A stretch of 64,000 bases of DNA, taken from JBAXTE01 sp037130365 (GTDB lineage Bacteria > Bacteroidota > Bacteroidia > Bacteroidales > WCHB1-69). The position numbers and the translations under genes were made by a program. The stretch covers positions 1 through 64,000 of the forward strand of contig JBAXTE010000004.1 of the NCBI GenBank assembly GCA_037130365.1, given 5' to 3'. Below, piece after piece: positions 36,154-45,417 of this stretch. Under the pieces are notes generated by a model. It saw only the letters and a list, made by a program, of their open reading frames with translations, searched no databases and was not told where the DNA came from. Each line of letters begins with the position of its first letter. The first letter of the stretch is position 1.

Positions 36154-37046
36154 TTTTTCGATATTCTGTGAATTTGTTCAAGCTCAAATAAAGCTTTGAA
36201 TCGTGCATCAAATTTAGCGATAATTTTCCGAAATGGAAAAGTAAATTTCATCACAAAGCCATAAAGTGGTTGGTATTGAACGTTCAAATCCAAATATACT
36301 TTCTTAAAATCAAATTTACTAATAAGAAAACTTTGAACTGTGGTTTCATGAAGTATGGATCGAAACCCTGCGTTTACGTATTCAAATTGTTGCTCTTGAA
36401 GATAGTATTCATTCATTTTATATATCAAGGCGTACATCGGATAACACTCTAGATAATCGGGGTGAAGCTTGGCTGTGGTATAGGAGACTTCTGTATTCCC
36501 AAAAATATAATTTGACGCATACGCAATCAATTTATCATCTTTGTAAACACCCCAATAGTGAACAATGTCTTCAAAACCTTCTGCGTTAATGATATTGTGT
36601 TTGAATTGAATCTCATCAAAGATTGATACATTTATACTTTTATAGTTTTCAAATGCTTTTGAATAACATTCAAATCCTTGTGAAGCAAGTTCTTTCGGCG
36701 TTATCATACGAACAGTACAGTTTTGCAACCCGCGGATAATTCCTCTTTTTTTATTTGAATTTAATCTTTCAATAGGGATGTGCTTTTTGCAAATTATGGC
36801 GTACCATTCCGATTGTGATGCATTACAATCAAAATTATAAGTTTGTCGAAGCAATATCCCTTTTGACTTTGTTAGAAGTTTTTTTCCTTTTTTTAAATCT
36901 ATTGTAAGATTCTTTTTTATAGCTCCTTCAGGATTAATCATTTGCTGATATAGACGATATATTTTATCGTCTTCAATCCAAAATTGTTCACCTCTTTTAG
37001 TAAAGAGTTCAGCATATCGGGTGATATTTTCAAAATATCTTTCCAT
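36150..37046 (-). CDS. Probable GNAT-like acyltransferase in polysaccharide cluster
   Basis: A 298-residue protein with no confident family match. The middle (about 150-245) resembles the second half of GNAT/FemAB-like folds (YWGVYKDDKLIAYASNYIF, YVNAGFRSILH), while the N-terminus has a short conserved-looking block (RGEQFWIEDDKIYRLYQQMI). It may acylate or aminoacylate a sugar. It sits one base downstream of a glycosyltransferase gene and overlaps the aminotransferase gene, so translation is probably coupled. Confidence 0.5.
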   Translation of the reverse strand: MERYFENITRYAELFTKRGEQFWIEDDKIYRLYQQMINPEGAIKKNLTIDLKKGKKLLTKSKGILLRQTYNFDCNASQSEWYAIICKKHIPIERLNSNKKRGIIRGLQNCTVRMITPKELASQGFECYSKAFENYKSINVSIFDEIQFKHNIINAEGFEDIVHYWGVYKDDKLIAYASNYIFGNTEVSYTTAKLHPDYLECYPMYALIYKMNEYYLQEQQFEYVNAGFRSILHETTVQSFLISKFDFKKVYLDLNVQYQPLYGFVMKFTFPFRKIIAKFDARFKALFELEQIHRISKK

Positions 37047-37047
37047 G

Positions 37048-38250
37048 CTAGATTAATTCAAGATATTTGTCGGCTAATTTGCTATATGTGTGATTTCTCA
37101 ATACATAATCTTTGCCATTTTGACCTAATTTATTGCGTTCTTCCAAAGGCAATTCAGATAAATGTAATATAGCATTGGCAATTGCCTGCGGGTTTTCTGC
37201 AGGAATAGAAAGTCCACAATTTGCAAGCTTAACCAAATCATTAGAAGCATTATTGGAGTGGATAATTGGTTTTGCTGCATACATATAATCGAAAATTTTG
37301 TTTGCAGAGATTCCCATTTCGTATAATTTGATGTTGTGCCAACCAATATAACACGCGTCCATTTGACTTAACGCCGATTGCACCATGCCTTTTTCAATGG
37401 CATCAATCCAAATAACATTTTTATTGACTGTAGCATTTTTCAAGCTCGCTTTTTCAGCTCCTTTGCCAATAAAAACAAATGCAATTTCTTGATGATCAGA
37501 TAGATTATTGATTGCTTCGATGTAATATTCTAAGGCATTAGATTTTCCCATTGAACCGACATATCCAATTATGAATTTGTCTTTAGGAATATTCATCACA
37601 AAATCAGTAGATTCCAAATCTAAACTTTGAAGAGAAATTCCGTTAGGAATATAGTGAAATTTGGATTTTGACATTCCAAATTTTTCAAAATGGAGATAAG
37701 CATCAGGCAGCAGAGAAATCACTTTATCGGCGTTTTTGTAACCATATTTTTCAAAATAGGAGAGCAGAATGCTCACAGGATGCCATTTTTTTAATCCACT
37801 CAATTCCTGCAAAGTCAATGGCCAAATATCGCGAATTTCGAACAATAATTTTGCCTTGAATTTGGTGGCCCATTTGCGTGCAATCACAATGGGGAAAAGG
37901 GAAGGTGAGGAGACAATAATTGCATCGGGTTTAGGGAAATCAGTTATAGGAAATTTTCGAAGGTTCCAGGCAAACGCCATCATGTTTTTGAATCGTCCTA
38001 GACTGATTGACCGTTCATATTTTGGGACTTTTACCCAACAATAGGATATTCCATCAATTTTCTCGAAAGTAAATGCTTCAGATACATTTGGTTGCTGTTT
38101 GAATAAGTGAGAATATGACCCAGAAATCATTACAACATTATGACCTTTAGCAATAAACTCTTTGGCTAAATAATAATGTCGGTACTCCATTCCATGTGTT
38201 GAAGAGCCAGAATATTGATTGATAATCCAAATTGTTTTTTGATTAGTCAT
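37048..38250 (-). CDS. GT4-family glycosyltransferase (WbuB-like)
   Basis: A 400-residue GT-B glycosyltransferase. The N-terminal acceptor domain begins IWIINQYSGSSTHGMEYRHYYLAKEF, a pattern seen in WbuB/N-acetylfucosamine transferases. The C-terminal donor domain has IGYVGSMGKSNALEYYIEAI, a VIWI strand, and the EMGISANKIFDYMYAAKPII acidic motif. It would add one sugar to the lipid-linked unit at the inner membrane. It overlaps the deacetylase gene by four bases. Confidence 0.85.
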   Translation of the reverse strand: MTNQKTIWIINQYSGSSTHGMEYRHYYLAKEFIAKGHNVVMISGSYSHLFKQQPNVSEAFTFEKIDGISYCWVKVPKYERSISLGRFKNMMAFAWNLRKFPITDFPKPDAIIVSSPSLFPIVIARKWATKFKAKLLFEIRDIWPLTLQELSGLKKWHPVSILLSYFEKYGYKNADKVISLLPDAYLHFEKFGMSKSKFHYIPNGISLQSLDLESTDFVMNIPKDKFIIGYVGSMGKSNALEYYIEAINNLSDHQEIAFVFIGKGAEKASLKNATVNKNVIWIDAIEKGMVQSALSQMDACYIGWHNIKLYEMGISANKIFDYMYAAKPIIHSNNASNDLVKLANCGLSIPAENPQAIANAILHLSELPLEERNKLGQNGKDYVLRNHTYSKLADKYLELI

Positions 38251-39056
38251 AAGTTTTTTTTCCTTTCTGAAATAGCCATCTTATAATCCACAAATTCAAA
38301 ATTATTATGAATCAAGTATTCTATCAATTGAATGTACCACTCTTTCCATGTCTTAAATCCGTTGCTGAAGTATCTATCGTGGAATAGAATTGAGAAATAA
38401 TCAATATTGTTTTTTAAACCCTCATCTATCAATCGTTTTGATTCATCAATAGCTTGTTGTAAATTATTAGCTTGCCACGCTTTTTGTTTGTTCATCATCC
38501 ATCCATCCATAATGTGAACAGGGAATTCGGTGAAATTTGCTATTGAGAATGATGATTTTAATTCTGGAAGTGTTGCATCAAAAAGATAACCAGCTTGTGA
38601 AAGATAATTTAAGGTATTTGGATTGTTCCGCAAGTAGTGCATTCTAATGCCAAACTCTTTATGTCCGATAATCTTCTCAAATGTGTCGAATTCTTTTTGA
38701 ACGGCCTCTAAATTGTCAAATGAAATCCCATGAACCCCCACTTCACATCCTTGAGATTGAATATATTTAATGGCAATAGCAGCTTTATCAACTGAATAGT
38801 TTAACCCCAGTCCGTTGTTAACTCCCACAAAAAAAGTAGCTGGAATTTGGTGCTGTTTGTTGAATTCAATAAGTTCTTCAATTTTATTCCATTTATTGCT
38901 AAAAAGTTCTCCTATCCGATTGAAGAATTCTCCAAAAGATATTTTTCCAGTTAAAAGTTCGATTTTTGAGCGAACAATGAATTTTGGGATAATTAAATCG
39001 CAAAAATGTTCACTAACATACAAATGGTCAATATCGTGTGAGATAATTATTTTCAT
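38247..39056 (-). CDS. Polysaccharide deacetylase-like protein (NodB fold)
   Basis: A 269-residue protein with the start of a NodB-type metal site (MKIIISHDIDHLY: His-Asp-x-Asp), GCEVGVHGISFD and FGIRMHYLR, which fit the family's His-x-x-x-His-like motifs in divergent form. It has no signal peptide, so a cytoplasmic role on a lipid-linked or nucleotide sugar is likelier than wall modification. Alternatively it may be a polysaccharide-cluster protein of the same fold without deacetylase activity. It overlaps the glycosyltransferase downstream by four bases. Confidence 0.7.
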   Translation of the reverse strand: MKIIISHDIDHLYVSEHFCDLIIPKFIVRSKIELLTGKISFGEFFNRIGELFSNKWNKIEELIEFNKQHQIPATFFVGVNNGLGLNYSVDKAAIAIKYIQSQGCEVGVHGISFDNLEAVQKEFDTFEKIIGHKEFGIRMHYLRNNPNTLNYLSQAGYLFDATLPELKSSFSIANFTEFPVHIMDGWMMNKQKAWQANNLQQAIDESKRLIDEGLKNNIDYFSILFHDRYFSNGFKTWKEWYIQLIEYLIHNNFEFVDYKMAISERKKNL

Positions 39057-39095
39057 TCTGTTTTCTTTCGACTTTTAACGGTTACACATTTTTTT

Positions 39096-40061
39096 TTAAT
39101 AAATTTCACGTTTAACGAACTTAAGTGCAAGTTCAATAAACAAATTTGCCTTATTTATTGTGTAATAAGGAGTGATGGTACCACCAAAACCTCTGAAATA
39201 TTTCTCTACAGGAATAATCATGGAACCTTCAAAATCAAAAGTATTCAAATTTAACGATTTACTGTGTTCTATAGCACTCCATAACGCCAACGCACCTGCA
39301 CCTGAATGTTTTTTTGTGTTGTCGTATCCACCTAAAAGATAATATGCTGTATGATTGTCGAATATACAAAATGTAGTTGCTATAGGAATTCCATTTTGAT
39401 AGGAGATAAACCCAAAGCTATTCTTTTCAGTTGCAAATTCAAAAAGTATTTTTTGTAAAAAATCTGGACTAACGCTTAACGATTTTCTGTCGAAGGTCTT
39501 TTCAACTAGCCCTTTTACGAGATTTTGGTCATTGCATTTTTCAACGGTTATTCCATCTTTTATAGCTTTCTTGATATCGTTTCTTCGCTCAGTGGTCATC
39601 TTCGCTGAAATTTCATCAATACTTTGACTAAGTGAAATCCGGTAGGTATAATTTGGAATAACTTTGAATTTTTGCCAGATAAAAGGTTGCATATCAACAC
39701 AATCGGGTGGGAATGCAATTTTGATTATTGCTTTTGAAGATAATTTATCAAAATAAGTCGCAATTACGGTCATTATTCTTTTAATTTCTCCCTGACTTCC
39801 AGCAAAGTTTTTACTGCTAAGTTTTGAGGTGAAGCCATTATATGGCGAATATGGAGGGCAATGATAATAAGGAACACCAAAGAGTTTATCTGAAAAATAG
39901 TAAAATGCTGCTAATAATCGAGTCCCATTATCATAGATTCCACAAAAAATCATTTTGGAGGTGTAGTTGTCCATCCAATCAACGCTATTAAACACCTGCT
40001 CAATTTCTTTACAGAAATCGGTATAGATTTGTTTGTCGATATGTTTAATTTCTAGAGCCAT
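39096..40061 (-). CDS. FemAB/GNAT-like acyltransferase
   Basis: A 321-residue protein with two GNAT-like halves, resembling Acetyltransf_6/FemAB proteins: KMTTERRNDIKKAIKDGITVEK and the later LLGGYDNTKKHSGAGALALWSAIEHSKSLNLNTFDFEGSM segment are characteristic of that group. Such proteins transfer acyl or aminoacyl groups in polysaccharide or peptidoglycan pathways. The longer frame starts at a TTG inside the preceding gene; ATG 40061 lies one base beyond that gene's stop and gives a natural start. Confidence 0.75.
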   Translation of the reverse strand: MALEIKHIDKQIYTDFCKEIEQVFNSVDWMDNYTSKMIFCGIYDNGTRLLAAFYYFSDKLFGVPYYHCPPYSPYNGFTSKLSSKNFAGSQGEIKRIMTVIATYFDKLSSKAIIKIAFPPDCVDMQPFIWQKFKVIPNYTYRISLSQSIDEISAKMTTERRNDIKKAIKDGITVEKCNDQNLVKGLVEKTFDRKSLSVSPDFLQKILFEFATEKNSFGFISYQNGIPIATTFCIFDNHTAYYLLGGYDNTKKHSGAGALALWSAIEHSKSLNLNTFDFEGSMIIPVEKYFRGFGGTITPYYTINKANLFIELALKFVKREIY

Positions 40062-40062
40062 T

Positions 40063-41172
40063 TTATTGCTTATTTTTTGATAGACCATGATACATTTCAA
40101 CCAATCGAAGACTTTCTGCTTCCCAAGAGAATTTTTCGAGAATTAATTTGCGTCCCTTTTTACCTAATTCTTGAGCTTTAAATTTATCATCGATTAGTTG
40201 CTGAATGCATAATGCAATTTCTTTTGAATTCATTGGATCACAAAAAAGGGCAACACCTCCAAAAATCTCTTTCCAATAATCGAAGTTCGACATAATCATA
40301 GGCTTTTCGCAGGCCATATATTCAAAGGCTTTCACAGGAAGACTTGTAATGTAGTTTTTTGCTGGATAGAGCAATGAGAGTCCAATATCTGATGATTTTA
40401 TATATGGGTAAACATCTTCAAGGTTAAGCATTCCAAGATATTTTACTTTGTTCCAAGAATTTATATTTTTGCACTCTTGCATGTATTCTTCAGATTCCCA
40501 AGGACCTAAAAGTAGTAACTCAATGTCTTGCGAAATAAATTCCAATGAAGCGATAATCTCTTTAATTCCTCTTACCTCTGTTAATCCACCAGCGTAAATT
40601 AGTCGAATTGTATTTTCTACTTTAGAATTATTTATTGGTTGATTGTCGATCAGCTCAATAATTGGGTAGTTTCTAATTAGTATTGTTTTTTTCGGAGGAA
40701 ATTTTACAGCAATATCATCAGTAACAACTACGATTTTTACGAAAAAAAGTGAACAAAACTTTTCTAAGTATTTAATGATTTTTGACAACATTGCCCTGAT
40801 AAAAGTGAACTTAATCCACTTCTTATAATAAACTTGTTTTACAATGTCTTCGTGCACATCATAAATTACTTTTTTTCCGAATAATCGAAGTAAAACCCCT
40901 ATTAGCATAAGTTCGGGATCGTGAAAATGATAAACACCAGCTTTCACCTTAATTGCTTTCGAGAAGGCAATAAATTGCGAAATTATCCGGTAACTTCTGC
41001 TGCTCTTATTTAATAATGCAGAGATTTTAACTCCATCAACTACCTCATTTTTGTCGTGTTTTACTATCAATGTAATATCAAACCCTGCTTTAGCAAGAGA
41101 GACGCACTCTTTATGAAATATTCGATCATCAAAAGCATTGTGAACAGTTGATATATGACAAACCTTAATCAT
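40063..41172 (-). CDS. Group 4 glycosyltransferase
   Basis: A 369-residue GT-B protein. The N-terminal part has HISTVHNAFDDRIFHKECVSLAKAGFDITLIV and a YHFHDPELMLIGVLLRLFGKKVIYDVHED block. The C-terminal donor site is LIYAGGLTEVRGIKEII, with KAFEYMACEKPMIMSNFDYWKEIF supplying the EX7E-like region. It is one of three glycosyltransferases in the operon. It overlaps the next upstream gene by four bases. Confidence 0.87.
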   Translation of the reverse strand: MIKVCHISTVHNAFDDRIFHKECVSLAKAGFDITLIVKHDKNEVVDGVKISALLNKSSRSYRIISQFIAFSKAIKVKAGVYHFHDPELMLIGVLLRLFGKKVIYDVHEDIVKQVYYKKWIKFTFIRAMLSKIIKYLEKFCSLFFVKIVVVTDDIAVKFPPKKTILIRNYPIIELIDNQPINNSKVENTIRLIYAGGLTEVRGIKEIIASLEFISQDIELLLLGPWESEEYMQECKNINSWNKVKYLGMLNLEDVYPYIKSSDIGLSLLYPAKNYITSLPVKAFEYMACEKPMIMSNFDYWKEIFGGVALFCDPMNSKEIALCIQQLIDDKFKAQELGKKGRKLILEKFSWEAESLRLVEMYHGLSKNKQ

Positions 41173-42224
41173 AATTGTTGACTTAAAATTTGCTCGTAAA
41201 ATGCAATAAATTTCGCCCTATTTGCCTCTTTTGTACCATGATCTGCAATTATCTCACGATTTATTTTAATTGCATTTTCCACGTTAATTTTTAAAGCATC
41301 TTTGATGTAATTTGAATTTAAATCCGCAACAATAAGTCCGTTTTCACCATCTTTTATCCATTCTCTATTAGCGGGTAAATCAGACAATATTGGAATACAT
41401 CCGGCAGCCATAGCTTCTAAAAGACTTATAGATGTAGCGTCTGATTCGGGAATTGAAATATAATATTTTGAAATATTGTAGTAATATGAGTTTTGCTCTT
41501 TTTCGAGCCAGCCTACAAATTCAACATGTGATTCAATACTTAATTTTTGTGTTAATTCAATTAATGATTGTTTATCTTCCCCTTCAGCGCCAATTATTAA
41601 TTTCCAATTATCTGGATTTTTATCCATTATTAGCTTTGCAAATCCTTCAATAATTTTATCAATTCTATAAAGACCTTTTAGCTGACGATTTGAATATATG
41701 AAGTTTTGCTTTTCAATTTTAACTGAATTATTGATATTAATTCCGAAGTTTGCAATTAATATATCTAATTTTTTTCCAGCTATTTGATTCATTATTTCAG
41801 CCATGTGTCTTGAATCTGACGTGAAATACTTTGCATTTTTAAGAATATAATGAATCATTTTTTTAAGTAAAAAACCTGATTTTGAATTGAGAAGCACATC
41901 ACTGCCCCATGCGGTATAAACAGCTGGTTTTTTTATGTTTTTATTCGCTAGAATTGTCAGAAGTGCGTTTGTGGTAAGTTGTTGAACATGAATTATTGTT
42001 GGCTTATCATTTTTGATAATATTTCGGATAAAACCAATGCTTTTGTAAAACGCAATGGGTTTGCGCAACGAAAATTCAGTATACGAAATTTTAATTGTTC
42101 CGTAATTGAAATTTTCTTCTTTGGTGTTCGTAATTAAGTGAATTTCATCAAAATAATCACGTATTAAATTAATATAATTAAATACATGAATCGTGTTGGT
42201 GCTAACAATTAATAACTTTTTCAT
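41169..42224 (-). CDS. Group 4 glycosyltransferase
   Basis: A 351-residue GT-B glycosyltransferase. Start MKKLLIVSTNTIHVFNYINL; donor domain with FIYSNRQLKGLYRIDKIIEGFAKL, FVGWLEKEQNSYYYNIS and ESDATSISLLEAMAAGCIPILSDLPANREWI, the acidic motif of family 4. The longer frame begins at a TTG inside the preceding gene; ATG 42224 lies just beyond that gene's stop. Confidence 0.85.
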   Translation of the reverse strand: MKKLLIVSTNTIHVFNYINLIRDYFDEIHLITNTKEENFNYGTIKISYTEFSLRKPIAFYKSIGFIRNIIKNDKPTIIHVQQLTTNALLTILANKNIKKPAVYTAWGSDVLLNSKSGFLLKKMIHYILKNAKYFTSDSRHMAEIMNQIAGKKLDILIANFGININNSVKIEKQNFIYSNRQLKGLYRIDKIIEGFAKLIMDKNPDNWKLIIGAEGEDKQSLIELTQKLSIESHVEFVGWLEKEQNSYYYNISKYYISIPESDATSISLLEAMAAGCIPILSDLPANREWIKDGENGLIVADLNSNYIKDALKINVENAIKINREIIADHGTKEANRAKFIAFYEQILSQQL

Positions 42225-42229
42225 TTGAA

Positions 42230-42814
42230 TTATTTTGTCCAACGATTGTAATATTCATTCAATTCTGGGTTTTCATCCAAATACTTTTTATCTAGCTCAC
42301 GAGTATCGCCAACAACTTTTGCTGGATTGCCAGAAATAATTGAAAAATCGGGAAAACTTCCTTTTACGTAGCTAAATGCAGAAACAATTGAGCCTTTGCC
42401 GATTGTTGTTTCGGGCATAATTACTGAATGTGGCCCAATAAAGGAATATTTTCCAATTATAATTTTTCCTTTTACATAGCCTTTATGGTTCGTGCTTTTG
42501 CTATACTGATCTCCATACAATCGAATTGATAAATGGCTTGAATGAGAAGTAATGCTGATAAAATCTGTAATTTGACATCCTTCACCAATTTCAATACCCT
42601 GGCTTGCTTCTATAAAGTTATGGTGGCCAATATACGTATTGCTTTCAATAATTAAATTTTCGGGAAAATCAATAAAATTTGAATTTCCTATTGCTGTGTT
42701 TTCAATCTTTTTCCCTTGAAAGTTCTTGCTTCTACCCAACATTCTTGGTTTGTACAAAAAATAAAAAAATCGAGAAGAACGATATACCATTGATTCTATC
42801 ACGCTTTTTGTCAT
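42230..42814 (-). CDS. Left-handed beta-helix acyltransferase
   Basis: A 194-residue hexapeptide-repeat protein. Repeats run through about 50-165 (IIESNTYIGHHNFIEASQGIEIGEGC; GKIIIGKYSFIGPHSVIMPETTIGKGSIV) and a GNPAKVVG ending follows, the usual pattern of sugar O-acetyltransferases. Histidines in ITSHSSHLS may include the catalytic one. It would acetylate a sugar of the repeat unit. It lies between the flippase (11 bases) and a glycosyltransferase. Confidence 0.85.
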   Translation of the reverse strand: MTKSVIESMVYRSSRFFYFLYKPRMLGRSKNFQGKKIENTAIGNSNFIDFPENLIIESNTYIGHHNFIEASQGIEIGEGCQITDFISITSHSSHLSIRLYGDQYSKSTNHKGYVKGKIIIGKYSFIGPHSVIMPETTIGKGSIVSAFSYVKGSFPDFSIISGNPAKVVGDTRELDKKYLDENPELNEYYNRWTK

Positions 42815-42825
42815 ACGAAATCGTT

Positions 42826-44106
42826 TTAATAGCTTTTATGCAATCCTGGTTTAGCAATTTTATAATACCAAAGCGTAGCAAAAATAAGAATAATTGTACA
42901 GAAAATCGATATTAAAATAAAACTATAGGTGTAATTTAAAAATATACCTCCCACTAAGATTGCAATAATTCGAGCCGAAAAGTCAATAATAGTTATCAAT
43001 AATGCTTGCTTTTGCTTGTTGTAAATAAGTGTTATTGCTGATATGGGAGATACTAAAAAGTTCATGAAAATCCATGGCATTAGATATTGTGCAATTTCGC
43101 CTGCTTGCCGGTACTCTTCAGAAAAAACAAAGGCAAAAAGCTGAGGGGTGAAAATGGTAATCAATATAAAAGGAATAATACCCATCAAAAATAGATTTTT
43201 TTGAATCTTAAACATTAATGGACGTATGTCTTTCCCTTCTGCAGCCAATTTTGATGCTTGCTCATAAAAAACTTGATATATCGATGAGGTAATAATGGAT
43301 AGAGGTGCTCGAGTGTATCGATATGCAAAGGCGAATCCACCCAAAACTTTTTCGGTAAAATAGACTTTCATTAAATAGATAATTCCCTGATCTACTACAA
43401 TATCTAAAATTGCATGTGGAGTATTGATTATCAAGAAATTTCTGTATTTTTTGATGATTTGTTGAAATTGCTTCTTGTTAAACTCTTGAATAATTGGCTT
43501 ACTGATTGCTCCTCGAAGTCGATAAATTAAAACCATCGAACCAAAAACAAAACCCATTACAAAACCAATAATTAAACCTTCTGGACCAATTATTAAATAG
43601 CCAATAACAATACTAAATAATAGGGTAGTAGTGGATTGAATAATTTTTGATATAGCATTATTCCGATATGTTTTACAACGAGTAGACCAATAATTCAATA
43701 TTTGATAAGTGCCAATTGCGAAAATTCCTAGTGGAACTGTCCATAATAAATATGGATTTAATTTTGGAAAAAGTATTTCAGAAAAATCAAAAAAGAATAG
43801 AATTGCAGTAATAATCAGTGATAAAATAGTAATTGAAATATTAATTAGAAACGCTGAAATAAGCAAATGAGTCGCTTCGCTATCTTCCTTAGGGATAATT
43901 ATAGCAACATCCAACCTCAATGTTGAAATAAGTGCACCAATAGAGATAATTGGAAGAATCAATGCTAAAGTTGCAAAATCTTCTGGAGTGTATATTCTTG
44001 AAATCCAAGGTGATAGCATGATTGGTAATGCTTGAGCAATTACCGTCCCACTCATTAATGTGACAATGTTAGCTAAAAATCGATTCTTTAAAGCCTCTTT
44101 AAACAT
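42826..44106 (-). CDS. Wzx-type polysaccharide flippase
   Basis: A 426-residue MATE-like/MOP-family membrane protein with about 12 helices (LANIVTLMSGTVIAQALPIMLSPWISRIYTPEDFATLA). It would move lipid-linked repeat units across the inner membrane. The start region and the charged KKYRNFLIINTPHAILD loop between the halves are typical of polysaccharide biosynthesis proteins. It overlaps the upstream Wzy-like gene by eight bases. Confidence 0.88.
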   Translation of the reverse strand: MFKEALKNRFLANIVTLMSGTVIAQALPIMLSPWISRIYTPEDFATLALILPIISIGALISTLRLDVAIIIPKEDSEATHLLISAFLINISITILSLIITAILFFFDFSEILFPKLNPYLLWTVPLGIFAIGTYQILNYWSTRCKTYRNNAISKIIQSTTTLLFSIVIGYLIIGPEGLIIGFVMGFVFGSMVLIYRLRGAISKPIIQEFNKKQFQQIIKKYRNFLIINTPHAILDIVVDQGIIYLMKVYFTEKVLGGFAFAYRYTRAPLSIITSSIYQVFYEQASKLAAEGKDIRPLMFKIQKNLFLMGIIPFILITIFTPQLFAFVFSEEYRQAGEIAQYLMPWIFMNFLVSPISAITLIYNKQKQALLITIIDFSARIIAILVGGIFLNYTYSFILISIFCTIILIFATLWYYKIAKPGLHKSY

Positions 44107-45316
44107 TGTTTAATTGTTTAGTTTCGTCAATTTTTGCATAATAATAACCGATGCATATTGCATATAATAAGAGTATTTTTGGATTTGATAATGGACAGTT
44201 TGTAATTGCATTTATGAGTATTATTCCTAATAATAAAATGTAAAATGAATGTAATTTTGAATGTGATAATGTCTTATAAAGAGGTAATAACAACCAGCCA
44301 AGATAAAAGAATAATCCTACAATTCCATATCGCCATGTAAGCAAAACAAACTCACTTTCTGCATATAGATTGTTTTCGTAAAAAAAATCTTTGTTGGGTC
44401 CATACCCGAAAAATGGTTTTTGCTCAATCATTTTATAAAGTTTCTTCCAGACCTCTAAACGTCCAAGCACTGAATTGTTTTCTGCTAAATTGGTCGAAGT
44501 ATTTGCAAAATAGCTTAATGCCAGGGTGTTAAAAGAAAAAGCAACGCCAAAAGAAAGTGCAAAAAAGAGCAAATCGTAAAGAATTGTTTTAAGCTTTTGT
44601 TTGGTAAAAATACTCCAAAATACATACACACTAACCCCAGAAATAAATCCAGTTCTTGATTGAGTAAGCAAAATACATAAGAAAGCTAAGTAAATAAAAA
44701 CTCGTTTTCTAATTTCTATGTAATCACCAGTTCTGGATAAGAAATAGGCAAAATAGAATAAAAATAATATCGCATTTTCATTTGGATTTCCCATTGTGCC
44801 TAACATTCTGCGGACGGCTGGATTTCCCAATGAATCAAGTCCAAATGTGGATAGTTGAATATCTGAAGTGGCATAAAAAGGCTCAATAATTTGATTAAAA
44901 TTTAATATGTTGAAATAATGAGCGATGTTTAAGATTAACAATACAATAAATGAATATTTTACCAATTTGTCGAACGATCCAAAATTATTGATAAAAACAT
45001 GTCGAGTGAAAATGACAACCAAAATATATTTTCCAACTTTATAAATTTCAAAATAATCGCGCAACGACCAAAGACGTCCATTAATAGCAATTGTAAATAA
45101 AATATATGCCCCAAAAATAAGCATTAACCATATATATTTATCAAAAAAGTACAATTTTGATTGTATGATTCTAAACAGTATTATTGGCATCAATAATTCC
45201 TCAATTCCAACATAGAAATATGCCCCCAATTGGATAAGTGGAAGTACCGTCAATGATAAAAATAAAAGAAAAAGAATACCTAAATCGAAATATTTAATGA
45301 AATTTATTTTTGCCAT
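44099..45316 (-). CDS. O-antigen polymerase-like membrane protein (Wzy-type)
   Basis: A 405-residue membrane protein with about 11 helices. A periplasmic loop contains the GNPNENAIL and FFGYGPNKDFFYENN blocks and a following RYGIVGLFFYLGW helix, a common Wzy layout. It is first gene of the operon and has its own promoter. It is one of two such proteins in the cluster (the other ends it). Confidence 0.8.
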   Translation of the reverse strand: MAKINFIKYFDLGILFLLFLSLTVLPLIQLGAYFYVGIEELLMPIILFRIIQSKLYFFDKYIWLMLIFGAYILFTIAINGRLWSLRDYFEIYKVGKYILVVIFTRHVFINNFGSFDKLVKYSFIVLLILNIAHYFNILNFNQIIEPFYATSDIQLSTFGLDSLGNPAVRRMLGTMGNPNENAILFLFYFAYFLSRTGDYIEIRKRVFIYLAFLCILLTQSRTGFISGVSVYVFWSIFTKQKLKTILYDLLFFALSFGVAFSFNTLALSYFANTSTNLAENNSVLGRLEVWKKLYKMIEQKPFFGYGPNKDFFYENNLYAESEFVLLTWRYGIVGLFFYLGWLLLPLYKTLSHSKLHSFYILLLGIILINAITNCPLSNPKILLLYAICIGYYYAKIDETKQLNNV

Positions 45317-45338
45317 TTTTTAAGACTTAGTAAAGTGC

Positions 45339-45346
45339 AAAAGTAT
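45339..45346 (-). promoter_or_regulatory. -7 box for the polysaccharide operon
   Basis: TACTTTTG on the minus strand, 22 bases before the ATG at 45316. The eleven genes down to 33716 are spaced by 39 bases or fewer, so this could drive all of them. No clear -33 element. Confidence 0.5.
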
Positions 45347-45417
45347 TAAAAAAGTGTCATTTATTTTAGTGCTATTTATTTTAGTTGGTACCAATAGAGT
45401 CTCTTTTGAAAAAAAAA

